The notes: a model not told the origin generated them from the letters alone. 64,000 nucleotides of DNA from JASLDZ01 sp965199975 (GCA_965199975.1 OZ241340.1:2790001-2854000), one strand, 5' to 3'; numbered from the stretch's first letter, positions 43,425-52,298 are shown. Made by a program: numbers and translations.

Positions 43425-44345
43425 TAAGGGTGCCGTATCCTGCCACGGTGGTTGCGCGAGCGACGTGATGAGGTGCTCGATGAGTGCCTGGACTCGCATC
43501 GGCCGATGCGGGTTAGGCGGCATCACCAGGTGGAGCCCCAACACGGGCGGTGACCAGTCGGTCATGACAACCTCCAGCGTGCCCGCCCGCAGCTCGCGCC
43601 AAACCAGGAATTCCGGCTGCAACGCAAGGCCGGCCCCGGCGACGAGGGCGGGAGTCAGCATGTCGGCGTTGTCGGTCCAGATCCGGGCCGGCGGCTCGAC
43701 CATCGCTTGCCCGGAAGTGAGATGGTCGAAGCGCCAGACGCCCGGGTTGGCGGTGCCGGTGTAGATCATCGCCGCATGCCGCTCGAGTTCGGCCGGGTGG
43801 GTGGGGCGGCCGTGGCGGTCGAGGTAGCTCGGCGCGCCGACCAGCAGGATCCTTACGGTGCAGAGCCGCCGCGCCAGCAGCGATGAGTCCTCGAGCGCGG
43901 CGATGCGAATGGCCATGTCCACGCCCTGCGCGACGAGATCGACGTGACGGTCGCTCAAGGAGAGGTCGAGGGTGATCTGCGGATAAGCCTGCATGAAGTC
44001 GGACAGCGTCTCGCCCAGGTAGGCGACCCCGAACGACAGCGGCGTGCTGACTCGCACCCGGCCCCGCGGCGCGCCTGCCTGCGCCAGCCCCTCGTCCTCC
44101 GCGGCTTCACCCTCGTCCAAGATCCGGGTCGCACGTTCCAGGCTGGCGCGCCCGCTCTGCGTCAGCGCCAGCCGCCGCGAGGTGCGGCTGAGCAGCGAGG
44201 CGCCGAGCTGCGCCTCCAGCCGGGTGATCGCCTTGGACACCGTGGGCTTGGACAGCCCCAACTCCTCGGCCGCACGTGCGAAGGAGCCGAGCTGGGCGAC
44301 CTTGGCGAAGATGGCCCAGGCTTCGAAATCGGGAAGGCGTCGCAT
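43395..44345 (-). CDS. LysR-family transcriptional regulator
   Basis: 316 residues. The N-terminal HTH is FARAAEELGLSKPTVSKAIT with RLEAQLGASLLSRTSRRLAL. The effector domain follows, with the usual PLSFG, SLSDRHVDLVAQGVDMAIRI and GAGLALQPEFLV. It is divergent from the pirin and hydrolase genes and probably controls them through the inverted repeat at 44364-44408. The last ten codons come from a dispersed repeat, so the natural C terminus may have been altered. ATG at 44345; a TTG lies one codon upstream. Confidence 0.9.
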   Translation of the reverse strand: MRRLPDFEAWAIFAKVAQLGSFARAAEELGLSKPTVSKAITRLEAQLGASLLSRTSRRLALTQSGRASLERATRILDEGEAAEDEGLAQAGAPRGRVRVSTPLSFGVAYLGETLSDFMQAYPQITLDLSLSDRHVDLVAQGVDMAIRIAALEDSSLLARRLCTVRILLVGAPSYLDRHGRPTHPAELERHAAMIYTGTANPGVWRFDHLTSGQAMVEPPARIWTDNADMLTPALVAGAGLALQPEFLVWRELRAGTLEVVMTDWSPPVLGLHLVMPPNPHRPMRVQALIEHLITSLAQPPWQDTAPLGERPLAGRQ

Positions 44346-44363
44346 CAAGATTCGGCACCGGTG

Positions 44364-44408
44364 TGATGCAGATCTTTCTATTTCTTGGATGCGTGTCCGT
44401 CTGCATCA
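44364..44408. promoter_or_regulatory. Inverted repeat in the LysR/pirin divergent promoter, candidate LysR operator
   Basis: TGATGCAGA at 44364-44372 and TCTGCATCA at 44400-44408 are perfect 9-bp arms 27 bases apart. They lie just upstream of the LysR start and 42 bases before the pirin ATG. Confidence 0.5.
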
Positions 44409-44449
44409 TTCGCTCGTCGGAGCGGCTGGCGCTCTTCAGGAGACCTCCA

Positions 44450-45148
44450 ATGATCGAACGTAGGCCCTTCGCCCAGCTTGGCGGCGCCAACCACGGGTGG
44501 CTCGACGCCAAGCACCACTTCTCATTCGCCGGCTACCACGATCCCGCGCGCATGGGCTGGGGGCCGATCCGCGTCTGGAACGACGACACCATCGCAGCCG
44601 GCACGGGCTTTCCGCCCCACCCGCACGCCGACATGGAGATCGTCACCTACGTCCGCGAAGGCGCGATCACCCACCAGGACAGCCTGGGCAACACCGGCCG
44701 CACCGAGGCCGGCGATGTGCAGGTGATGAGCGCAGGCTCGGGCGTGCGCCATTCCGAGTACAATCGCGAGCCTGACGCGACGAAGATCTTCCAGATCTGG
44801 ATCGAGCCCAAGACGCGCGGCGCCGCCCCCTCCTGGGGGGCCAAGCCCTTCCCCAAGGGCGAGCGCTCGGGACGCTTCGTGACCCTGGCCAGCGGCCTCG
44901 CCGAAGACGCCGACGCCCTGCCGATCCGCACGGACGCGCGGATCGTCGGCGCCACGCTCAAGGCCGGCGAGAGCGCGCAGTACGCCTTGGCCGACCAGCG
45001 CCACGCCTACCTCGTGCCCGCCAAGGGAGCGGTGAGCGTCAACGGCGTGCGCCTCGAGACGCGCGATGGGGCGGCGATCATCGACGAACCGCTTCTGATT
45101 GTCACCGCCGAGGAAGACGCCGAGATCGTCCTCGTCGACGCCGCCTGA
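44450..45148 (+). CDS. Pirin-family bicupin (YhhW-like)
   Basis: 232 residues with the pirin metal site: PHPHADMEIVTYVREGAITH holds the His pairs and Glu, followed by DVQVMSAGSGVRHSEYN. Some members act as quercetin 2,3-dioxygenases, others as transcription cofactors or redox sensors. The ATG follows AGGAGACCTCCA. Paired downstream with a chloroperoxidase-like hydrolase and divergent from a LysR gene, a common arrangement in redox or electrophile response. Confidence 0.9.
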   Translation: MIERRPFAQLGGANHGWLDAKHHFSFAGYHDPARMGWGPIRVWNDDTIAAGTGFPPHPHADMEIVTYVREGAITHQDSLGNTGRTEAGDVQVMSAGSGVRHSEYNREPDATKIFQIWIEPKTRGAAPSWGAKPFPKGERSGRFVTLASGLAEDADALPIRTDARIVGATLKAGESAQYALADQRHAYLVPAKGAVSVNGVRLETRDGAAIIDEPLLIVTAEEDAEIVLVDAA

Positions 45149-45188
45149 ACTCAACCCCCTCTCGACGCTTGCAAGGAAGGGACCTGAG

Positions 45189-46016
45189 ATGCCCACCATC
45201 ACGACCACGGACGGGACCGAGATCTTCTACAAGGACTGGGGCCCCAGGGACGCGCAGCCCGTCGTATTCCATCACGGCTGGCCGCTGAGCTCGGACGACT
45301 GGGACGGCCAGATGATGTTCTTCCTGGCCCAGGGCTACCGGGTGATCGCCCACGATCGGCGAGGCCACGGTCGCTCCAGTCAGGGCTCGACCGGCCATGA
45401 CATGGACACCTACGTCACCGACGCCGTCGAGCTGTTCGAGGCGCTCGACCTGCGCGACGCCATCCACGTCGGCCACTCCACCGGCGGCGGCGAGGTGGCC
45501 CGCTATGTCGCCCGGCGAGGCGCCGAACGGGTGGCGAAAGCGGTGCTGATCAGCGCGGTGGCGCCCGTCATGGTCAAGAGCGCGACGAACCCCGACGGCC
45601 TGCCGATCGAAGTGCTGGACGACGTGCGCCTGCAGACGGCGACCAACCGGGCGCAGTTCTTCCTCGACTTCACCTTGCCGTTCTACGGCTACAATCGCGA
45701 GGGCGCGCAGGTGAAGGAGGGCGTGCGCCGCAACTGGTGGCGACAAGGCATGATGGGCGGCGTCAAGCCGCACTACGACGGCATCGCCGCCTTCTCGCAG
45801 ACCGACTTTACCGAGGACCTGAAGATCATCGACGTGCCCACGTTGGTGATGCACGGCGAGGACGACCAGGTGGTGCCCTTCGCCAATACGGGACCTAAGT
45901 CGGCGGCGCTAATCAAGGGATCGGTGTTCAAGGCCTACCCGGGTCTGCCCCACGGCATGCCGACCACCCACGCCGATGTGATCAACGCCGACCTTTTGGC
46001 GTTCTTCAGGAGCTGA
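45189..46016 (+). CDS. Alpha/beta hydrolase, non-heme chloroperoxidase-like
   Basis: 275 residues. VVFHHGWPLSSDDWDGQM is the oxyanion strand, the nucleophile elbow is GHSTGGGE (GxSxG), HGEDDQVVPF carries the acid Asp and LPHGMPTTHADVINADLLAF the catalytic His. The set, including HDRRGHGRSSQ, is that of cofactor-free haloperoxidases/arylesterases, though in vivo substrates are usually esters or peracids. Forty bases after the pirin gene, with its own ribosome site. A strong hairpin follows the stop. Confidence 0.9.
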   Translation: MPTITTTDGTEIFYKDWGPRDAQPVVFHHGWPLSSDDWDGQMMFFLAQGYRVIAHDRRGHGRSSQGSTGHDMDTYVTDAVELFEALDLRDAIHVGHSTGGGEVARYVARRGAERVAKAVLISAVAPVMVKSATNPDGLPIEVLDDVRLQTATNRAQFFLDFTLPFYGYNREGAQVKEGVRRNWWRQGMMGGVKPHYDGIAAFSQTDFTEDLKIIDVPTLVMHGEDDQVVPFANTGPKSAALIKGSVFKAYPGLPHGMPTTHADVINADLLAFFRS

Positions 46017-46022
46017 CGAGCG

Positions 46023-46055
46023 GGCACGGAGAGCCCTAAGCTCTCCGTGCCTTCG
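46023..46055 (+). terminator. Perfect 12-bp hairpin terminator
   Basis: GGCACGGAGAGC and GCTCTCCGTGCC with a CCTAA loop start seven bases after the hydrolase stop and are followed by TTCG. Confidence 0.8.
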
Positions 46056-46105
46056 TCTCGCCTGCGCGACCCGCCGTCGCCAATCCCCGTCCGATCGAGA
46101 GAGCC

Positions 46106-47059
46106 ATGACCCCAGCTTCGCCGAGCGCCTGGCCCGACCTGGAAGTCGCCGGCCTGTCGGCCACCACCGACGCCATTCACCTCTTCACGCAGGTGGTCGG
46201 CAAGGTGCGGATGGCGCTCACCCCCTGGGTCAACCACAGCTGGCACGTGCCGCTCTACGTCTCGGCCCGCGGCCTGGCGACCGGCTGGATCCCCGCGCCT
46301 GACGGCGGCGCCTTCGATATGGAGTTCGACCTCCTGAAGGAGGCGCTGGTGGTGCGCGCCGCCGACGGCCGCGAGGGCGCCGTGCCGCTGAACGGCCAGA
46401 GCGTGGCGGGCTTCCACGCCGCGACGCGGTCGGCCCTGGAGCAGCTCGGGGTCGGCGTGCGCATCGACGCCATGCCGTGCGAGATCCCGGACGCTGTCCC
46501 GTTCCCGCAGGACGTCTCGATCCGCGCCTTCGATGGCGAGGCCGCGCGCAGCTACTGGCGCGCGCTGCTCCAGGTGCAGCGCGTCTTCCAGCGGTTCCGC
46601 ACGCGCTTCACCGGCAAGTGCAGCCCGGTGCACCTGTTCTGGGGCGGCTTCGACCTCGCCGTCACCCGCTTTTCCGGTCGCCCGGCCCCGGCCCATCCTG
46701 GCGGCGTCGACCACATGCCCGACGCGGTGGCGCGCGACGGCTACTGCCAGGAGGTCGCCAGCGTCGGCTTCTGGCCCGGCGGCGGGTCCGTTCCCGGCCC
46801 CGCGTTCTACGCCTACGCCTACCCCGCGCCTGCGGCGTATGCCGACGCCCCCGTCCAGCCCGCAGCCGCCCGTTTCGATGCCGACTTGGGCGAGTTCCTG
46901 CTGCCTTACGCGGCCGTTCGCGCGGCGGTCGACCCCGACGCGGCTCTGATGGCCTTCCTTCAGAGCACCTACGAGGCCGCCGCGGACCTTGCAGCTTGGG
47001 ATCGCCCGGGGTTGGAGCGATCGGAAGGGCCGCGGGGTGCGCCGCCCGAGGGCGTATGA
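46106..47059 (+). CDS. DUF5996-family protein
   Basis: 317 residues, recognised by TDAIHLFTQVVGKVRMALTP followed by WVNHSWHVPLYVSARGLATG, RFRTRFTGKCSPVHLFWGGF DLAVTRFSGR and the C-terminal EFLLPYAAVRAA region. The function of the family is not known. No membrane segment or signal peptide. ATGA overlap with a reading frame that leads into the channel gene downstream, so they form one operon. Confidence 0.85.
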   Translation: MTPASPSAWPDLEVAGLSATTDAIHLFTQVVGKVRMALTPWVNHSWHVPLYVSARGLATGWIPAPDGGAFDMEFDLLKEALVVRAADGREGAVPLNGQSVAGFHAATRSALEQLGVGVRIDAMPCEIPDAVPFPQDVSIRAFDGEAARSYWRALLQVQRVFQRFRTRFTGKCSPVHLFWGGFDLAVTRFSGRPAPAHPGGVDHMPDAVARDGYCQEVASVGFWPGGGSVPGPAFYAYAYPAPAAYADAPVQPAAARFDADLGEFLLPYAAVRAAVDPDAALMAFLQSTYEAAADLAAWDRPGLERSEGPRGAPPEGV

Positions 47060-47100
47060 GCCGCAGCAGGCGGTTCGGGCCGCGGCCTGCAGGAAACGGA

Positions 47101-47685
47101 ATGGGATCGGAAAGACTCACCGCGCTGACCGACGGCGTGATCGCCGTGATCATCACGATCATGGTGCTCGAACTGAAGCCGCCCCACGGGACCGATCTGG
47201 CCAGCCTCACCGAGCTGTGGCCGACCTTCTTCAGCTTCGCCCTGAGCTTCGTCTACGTCGCCATCTACTGGAACAACCACCATCACTTCTTCAAGCTTGT
47301 CAAACGAGTCGACGGCGCGGTCATGTGGGCCAACCTGAACCTGCTGTTCTGGCTCTCCCTAATCCCCTTCACCACCGCCTGGATGGACGAGCACAACTTG
47401 GCGGCCGTGCCCATCGCCCTTTACGGCGGCTCGCTGATCTGCAGCGCCCTGAGCTGGTATCTGTTGCAGCTGGCGATCCTAAAGTTTCAGGGCGCCGACT
47501 CCCCCCTTCGGCGAGCCTTGGGGCGTGACGTCAAGGGCAAGCTGACGCCGCTGCTCTACCTGCTCGGGATCATCCTTGCTTTCATCGCACCTCTTGCGTC
47601 CTACGCCCTGTACGCCGTCGTCGCCGCGCTGTGGCTCATTCCCGACCGCAGGGTGGAGCGTCAGCTCGCTGACGGTGGCGAGTAA
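47101..47685 (+). CDS. TMEM175/DUF1211-family potassium-channel-like membrane protein
   Basis: 194 residues. RLTALTDGVIAVIITIMVLE carries the family RxxxxxDGVxAIxxT pattern that lines the pore in TMEM175 channels, and FVYVAIYWNNHHHFFKLVKR forms the next conserved segment. Six hydrophobic helices in a single repeat agree with bacterial members that assemble as tetramers. I start at the ATG at 47101, six bases after AGGA. An in-frame ATG at 47056 overlaps the previous stop and would add 15 residues. Confidence 0.85.
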   Translation: MGSERLTALTDGVIAVIITIMVLELKPPHGTDLASLTELWPTFFSFALSFVYVAIYWNNHHHFFKLVKRVDGAVMWANLNLLFWLSLIPFTTAWMDEHNLAAVPIALYGGSLICSALSWYLLQLAILKFQGADSPLRRALGRDVKGKLTPLLYLLGIILAFIAPLASYALYAVVAALWLIPDRRVERQLADGGE

Positions 47686-47741
47686 GCGCCCCTCAGCCGG
47701 GCAGCGATGGCTTCGGCCTTGGCCGGACGACTTCGGGGCAG

Positions 47742-47792
47742 TTCCGCGCCATGAGCGGCCGTTGACCCAGCTCCAGACAGCGGACGTTCGCG
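47742..47792 (+). repeat. Dispersed 51-bp intergenic repeat, copy D
   Basis: TTCCGCGCCATGAGCGGCCG, then TTGACCCAGCTCCAGACAGC and GGACGTTCGCG. Close to the family consensus. Confidence 0.65.
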
Positions 47793-47845
47793 CGAGGGGC
47801 TCAAACGTCCGCTTTCCGGCGTGACGCAGACGACGGCTTTCGACC

Positions 47846-48346
47846 CTAATCAGAAGTTGGCTTGGCCCTAACGCCAGGATCAAGTTCTACTTCCAACCTA
47901 CCGTCTCTAACGTGCAGCCACCGAGTCGGGGGGCCGCGGCGGCGATCTGCCAGCGCCCACTGAGGGTTTCCTTCATCGCTTCGAAAAGTGACTACGTAGG
48001 TGCTCTCGGTCAATCGCAGGCTGAGTTCAGGCAAGTGCCCGACCACGTGAGCTTCTTGGAGAGCCATCCCCTTTAGCGCTGCCAATCGGTCTTCAATGAT
48101 GCTTTCATCACTTGTGCTACCGCAAAGTATGGAACGTTCCTCTCAATACGCCAATCAGCGTCGGATCATCAGGCCGTATTGTCCTTTGGGGTTGCCTGTG
48201 CTCCCATCCTTGCGAACGAGCTTGCTGGGGGTTAGATCGCCAAATTCGATAAAGATCGCAGAGCCGTGACCACGCCAAACGTGGGTGATCGGAAGTCCGA
48301 TCAAATCTCGCGTGAACTCGCCGAGCATCGTGAGAGAGGCGTCCAT
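47846..48346 (-). pseudogene. Conserved hypothetical protein broken by two compensating frameshifts
   Basis: The first part reads LIGLPITHVWRGHGSAIFIE, then FGDLTPSKL and GLMIRR. Two in-frame TGA codons follow near 48120-48158 and the same frame resumes with ERSILCGSTSDE, then GHLPELSLRLTESTYVVTFR and GNPQWALADRR. A shifted frame between them reads DWRIE, which fits the homologous WSWRIE I recall for this family. Hence one base was gained, then two more, restoring frame. The function of the family is unknown. Moderately lower GC than average. Confidence 0.55.
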
Positions 48347-48424
48347 GGAGAGCATTGGACACCCGGAAGCTTGAGGCTGCAATCCACCCTTGGCGAACGT
48401 CGGCGATGTCCGCTTACCGGCGGT

Positions 48425-49050
48425 TCAGAGGTCGACCTGCTCGGAGAGGGCGAGCGCGTCGTCCACCTCGATGCCGAGGTAGCGGACGGTGCTCTCCAAT
48501 TTGCGGTGGCCGAGCAGGAGCTGGCAGGCGCGAAGGTTGCCTGTTTTCTTGTAGACCAGCGCCACCTTCGTTCGCCGCAGACTATGAGTGCCGTACGCGC
48601 GCGGCTCGAGATCGATCATAGCGACCATCGGCCGACGAGCCGGGCGTACTGGCGCGTGCTGATGTGATCGCCTCGGCGGCTCCGGCTTGGGAACAACCAG
48701 TCGTCTGTCCGCCGGCCTCGCAGGGCCAGCCAAGCGGTGAGCGCCTCGCGCGTGGTGTCAGTGATCTCGAACGGGACGGGTCGCCCTGTCTTCTGCTGGA
48801 TCACCGTCGCCCGCAGGCGCAGGAGGCCGCCCGGCGCTACGTCGCTGACACGAAGTTTCACCAGATCGCATCCACGCAGCTTGGCGTTGATCCCGCAGTC
48901 GAACAGCGCCAGATCGCGCACTCGTCCGTTCGCTTTCAGCTGCTGGCGGATCGCCCACACGTGCTTGGGCTTGAAGGGCGGCTTGGGACCTACGATGCGT
49001 CTGGCGTTCCAGGCCGGTTGGGGAGATCGGAAGAAGTCGCGCTGAGCCAT
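48425..49050 (-). pseudogene. Tyrosine recombinase/integrase with a single-base frameshift
   Basis: From the ATG at 49050 (after GGAGGCGAGC) the frame reads FKPKHVWAIRQQLKANGRVR, LRGCDLVKLRVSDV and RQYARLVGRW, then shifts. The second frame continues VAMIDLEPRAYGTHSLRRTK, then LLLGHRKLESTVRYLG. The box I Arg, the HxxR and the final Tyr (VRYLG) of tyrosine recombinases are all present, so only one base missing in a G run near 48633 breaks it. It may be a sequencing error. No att sites were identified. Confidence 0.75.
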
Positions 49051-49134
49051 GCTCGCCTCCGGCGATGAGCCCCCGCGACCATGATCTCCCTTCGTCCTTG
49101 CCGGCGAGTGCACCGACGTAGTGAAGCGCGGCTT

Positions 49135-49185
49135 GGGAGCGCCAACTGCGGACGCTGGGTTGGCTCCCGAAAGCTGACGTTTGCC
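49135..49185 (+). repeat. Dispersed 51-bp intergenic repeat, copy F
   Basis: GGGAGCGCCAACTGCGGACG, then CTGGGTTGGCTCCCGAAAGC and TGACGTTTGCC. Confidence 0.55.
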
Positions 49186-49283
49186 GACCGCCAGCGCTGG
49201 CTACTAACTCCGGTTGCTCCTTCGCGGCGCAGGGCTACCTTGCAGCAGCCGCCCGCCCATGAGCGCAGGCGCGAGGTCGCTTG

Positions 49284-49976
49284 ATGCTGTCGCCGAAATG
49301 GACGGCCACCATGGACGCCGCGGTCGCCGACCCGCGCGCGGCCGCCTACGACCAAACGGTGCAAAGCGAACTGCGCGACTACACCGCCCGGCTAGGGTCG
49401 ACCCGCGGCTATGTCGAGCCATCGTTCCGGCTGATCAAGGCGCTGCTCTTGATCGAGAGCGGAGGGCCTACCGCCCCCTCTTGGCGAGGACGCGTCGCAC
49501 AGATCGGCAATCTGGGAGACCCGGGCTACAGGGTCTTGAAGGCGGGCGCTGAAAACTCCGCTCTGGTCGTGAGCCCGGATCTGCGGGCGAGGTTGGCCGA
49601 CACGCCCATCAACGATCCGACCTTGAACGTAAGGGCGGCGATCGCGCTGATCTTCACCAAGGCGGTCCAGGTTGCGACCACCTCGGTCGTGGACCCGGCG
49701 GACCCGCTTATGCGGCAGCACATCGGTAAGGGTGACAGCTTCAGCCGGATCGCTCAAACCGAGCGTAGCACCGTACCCGACATACGGGCGAGCAATCCGG
49801 CCATCAGCCCCACCCTCCGCCTGAAGGAGAAGATCAACTATCACCACGCATCCTTGGTCAACCAGATCATCGGCTGGACTACGATCGATGCGGGCTTTCT
49901 GGCCCGCAGGTACAACGAAGGAGGCGACCCGGACTATGCCGACAAGCTCAACTATGTCCTGGCCCATTTGAAATGA
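49284..49976 (+). CDS. Lysozyme/transglycosylase-like effector with LysM domain, no signal peptide
   Basis: 230 residues. The string LIKALLLIESGGP provides a candidate catalytic Glu, and VAQIGNLGDPGYRVLKAG with INDPTLNVRAAIALI resembles the muramidase-like group that uses ESGGP and QIGNPGDPG. Residues 147-195 form a LysM domain (GKGDSFSRIAQTERSTVPDI and SNPAISPTLRLKEKI). No signal peptide, although the substrate would be peptidoglycan, as in type VI effectors. The next gene starts in an ATGA overlap and has a signal peptide, matching effector/immunity order. Toxin status is inferred. Confidence 0.6.
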   Translation: MLSPKWTATMDAAVADPRAAAYDQTVQSELRDYTARLGSTRGYVEPSFRLIKALLLIESGGPTAPSWRGRVAQIGNLGDPGYRVLKAGAENSALVVSPDLRARLADTPINDPTLNVRAAIALIFTKAVQVATTSVVDPADPLMRQHIGKGDSFSRIAQTERSTVPDIRASNPAISPTLRLKEKINYHHASLVNQIIGWTTIDAGFLARRYNEGGDPDYADKLNYVLAHLK

Positions 49977-50431
49977 GCTTCCGACGTCTCGCAGCAGTCC
50001 TACTAACCGCTTCGCTGCCGGCGACGGCCTTTGCGATGTCGTATCAGGGCGCCGCACCCCTGAGCCGCGCGACGATGGTCCGTGCCCTTCAACGAGGCCA
50101 CGTTCTCTAAGGACGACGCCTCGACAGCGTGCGGGAGGTCTGCCGGCTGCGGCTGGCCGGCCGCACCTACGCGGTGATCGCGACCGTCGAACGCGTGACG
50201 GGCATCCCGGAACCCCGTCTGTATCGTCACCTCGTGGTGCTCCGCCCGGACCTGTCGAAGGCGCACGTGCTGCCCTACGACCTCGGCGTCGAGCCGGCGC
50301 GCTGCGGGCGCGACACGGTCGAGTTCACGGGCGGCCCCGTTTCCGTAGACGGCGAGGAGGGGTCCGTCGTGCAGTTCGCCAACGGTGCGGCGGACGCCTG
50401 GATCGTCAAGGGCGGGGGCGGCCATCCGTAG
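49973..50431 (+). pseudogene. Exported small protein (candidate immunity protein), frame disrupted
   Basis: MSFRRLAAVLLTASLPATAF then AMSYQ is a signal peptide. The frame meets a TAA near 50110, while another frame reads PFNEATFSKDD at that point. The original frame resumes as VREVCRLRLAGRTYAVIATV and ends KGGGGHP. Two indels around 50080-50130 explain this. The start overlaps the muramidase-like gene (ATGA), which suggests it once encoded the periplasmic partner of that protein. Confidence 0.5.
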
Positions 50432-50882
50432 CTCGTGGGAGAGCCGTTCTTGCCCGCCGCCGAGACTGGAAGCGAACGGGCGGCGAGCGGCGCCCTCTGT
50501 CCGCTCCATCGTAGATCGCGGACGCCGGCTGTGCCGCGGTCAGGTCGAGGCCGCCGACTGCTGAGCGCCAAAAAAGGGACATGAGCCTAGCTCCAGCTAT
50601 GCGACATTCAAATTGGTCGCCGCCAGCCTGACCGTTGGCTTCAAAGGGCCGAAGGTTGGGGGAGGAGTTGACAACGTGGTGCCGCTCCAGATCGGCCTCA
50701 CGTCAACGGCAGCTATCTAGAGGGAGGGCGGCGGCAGCGGGCGAGCCATTGCGGAGGTCGCCGCGCACTCGGCTCCGGCATATCGCTTGCTGGAGTCCGA
50801 TCATATGTGAGCCGGCCTGGGCAGATGGAGGGGGTTATGCCATGAACAATGACAACCTTGATGCTATACCTGCCAACGAGTC
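50432..50882. other. Intergenic stretch between two hydrolase/partner modules
   Basis: No protein-like frame apart from a short ATG frame at 50842 (MNNDNLDAIPANE), which may be the displaced N terminus of the next pseudogene. No hairpin noted. Confidence 0.35.
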
Positions 50883-51356
50883 GTGCCGAACCACTACAGC
50901 ATTAAAGCCGATGTCGTGCTCGACGCTGCGGCCAGGGCTTACGTGGCTAGGGTCGCCGCCGCCTTTAACCAAGCGACGGGTAAGGACTTGGCGGTCACCA
51001 GCGCCTACCGGGGCCCGGACGAGCAGGCCGCCGCCATGTGAGGCAAGTTCGTCGGTCCGGAGTGGAACATCTACAAGGACAAGGCGGCCCTTACGGAGAT
51101 CCACGCGGTGTTCCTGAAGGACCGGGCGGCGCGTAAATCGCGGGAAGGGACCATCGTCGACATGGCGCAGGTGATACGTCGCCAGGTCGGTCAGCACCGC
51201 TACATCAGCAGCCACTTGGTTGCAACGGCGGTGGACTTCCGCAAGAACGGGCTCAGCGCGGAGGAGAAGGCCGCCCTGGTCAAGGCGGCTCGGGACGCCG
51301 GCGGCCACGTCGTCATCGACGAGGGCTCGCCACCGCACCTGCACGTTCAGTTCTAG
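50883..51356 (+). pseudogene. Peptidase M15-like wall hydrolase with an in-frame TGA
   Basis: From a GTG at 50883: YSIKADVVLDAAARAYVARV, then TSAYRGPDEQAAAM, a TGA at 51039-51041, then KFVGPEWNIYKDKAALTEIH. The zinc-site strings ISSHLVATAVDFRK and PPHLHVQF at the C terminus follow. The HxxxxxxxD and HxH pattern is that of phage-type M15 endopeptidases. Homologs keep reading between AM and KFVG, so one nonsense change inactivates it. No signal peptide. A small exported protein follows eight bases downstream. Confidence 0.6.
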
Positions 51357-51363
51357 GCCCACA

Positions 51364-51732
51364 ATGATCGTTCTCGCCGCCCTGATTGCCCTGGCCGCAG
51401 GTCATCCCGACCCTGAAGGGTTGGTCTGCAGGACAGGGCGCGACCGGATCGACATCACCCTACCGGCCGATATGGACCGTCGGATTGGCAGCCTAGCCGT
51501 GGTGCGGGGCGCCAGGTGGGCCTTCCTCGTCGACGAGCAGAATAACTATGCGCCCTTCCGACCCGGCATCCGCCGCCTCTCTCTACACCCGTCGCGTCAA
51601 CTCGGCGCAGTTGACGGCAAGCCGGTGCGGGCCTTCCCCGTTGCTGGCGCCTACCGGATCGTGTTCGCCGACAACCTCGAAACCGAGCCGGAAACCATGA
51701 TCTCCCTCGACTGCCTCGTTCGCGTGCGCTGA
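51364..51732 (+). CDS. Small exported hypothetical protein, candidate partner of the M15 hydrolase
   Basis: 122 residues. MIVLAALIALAAGHPDPEG is a short signal peptide. The mature part has two cysteines (GLVCRTG and LDCLVRVR) and a beta-rich middle. No family recognised. Eight bases after the hydrolase stop, without its own ribosome site, so probably translationally coupled. A periplasmic immunity role is inferred only from arrangement. Confidence 0.5.
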   Translation: MIVLAALIALAAGHPDPEGLVCRTGRDRIDITLPADMDRRIGSLAVVRGARWAFLVDEQNNYAPFRPGIRRLSLHPSRQLGAVDGKPVRAFPVAGAYRIVFADNLETEPETMISLDCLVRVR

Positions 51733-51808
51733 CTCCCTCCGGGCTACCCACAGGACCCGCCTGCTGGCTGCCGCGTCAGCGAGTAAGGGCGGGGCTTCTC
51801 GACCCGGG

Positions 51809-51859
51809 CTCGGCGCCAGGAGCCGCCCTTCGGTTTGCTCCAGCTTGCGGACGTTCCCG
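51809..51859 (+). repeat. Dispersed 51-bp intergenic repeat, copy C
   Basis: CTCGGCGCCAGGAGCCGCCC, then TTCGGTTTGCTCCAGCTTGC and GGACGTTCCC. About 39 of 50 positions match copy A by eye. Confidence 0.7.
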
Positions 51860-51913
51860 TCCGGTGCGCGCAAGCGCCTTCCCAACCCAGCTGAGCGCCC
51901 CCAGAATGCTGCG

Positions 51914-52246
51914 ATGGCCTCAGATGCAAAGACCGTCGCCTTCATCGTCGATCAGGGATCGGGCGCGGGCGACGTCAGGGCTAAGGCGATGTTCGGGGAG
52001 TATGGCCTCTACTGCGGCGACCGCATGGTTGCGATGGTCTGCGACGACCAGCTGTTCGTGAAGCCGACCCCAGCGGGGCAGACTTTCGCTTCTGATGCGA
52101 GCTATGCGCCGCCCTACCCGGGAGCCAAGCCGTGCATGTTGATCGATCCTGAGCGCTGGGACGACGCTGCTTGGCTGAGCGAGCTGTTCCGCGTTTCCGC
52201 CGCGGGGCTGCCGGCTCCAAAGACGAAAACGAAACGGACGCCGTAG
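51914..52246 (+). CDS. TfoX/Sxy N-terminal-domain protein
   Basis: 110 residues. VRAKAMFGEYGLYCGDRMVA and DDQLFVKPTPAG are the TfoX-N core. The C-terminal TfoX domain is absent, as in the many short single-domain members. Sxy/TfoX regulates competence in gammaproteobacteria. The short forms have no assigned role. ATG at 51914. Confidence 0.82.
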   Translation: MASDAKTVAFIVDQGSGAGDVRAKAMFGEYGLYCGDRMVAMVCDDQLFVKPTPAGQTFASDASYAPPYPGAKPCMLIDPERWDDAAWLSELFRVSAAGLPAPKTKTKRTP

Positions 52247-52298
52247 CGGGCGTGTGACTGCGGGCGTAGCGGGTCAACCTCGGCATGGCGTGCGTCAA

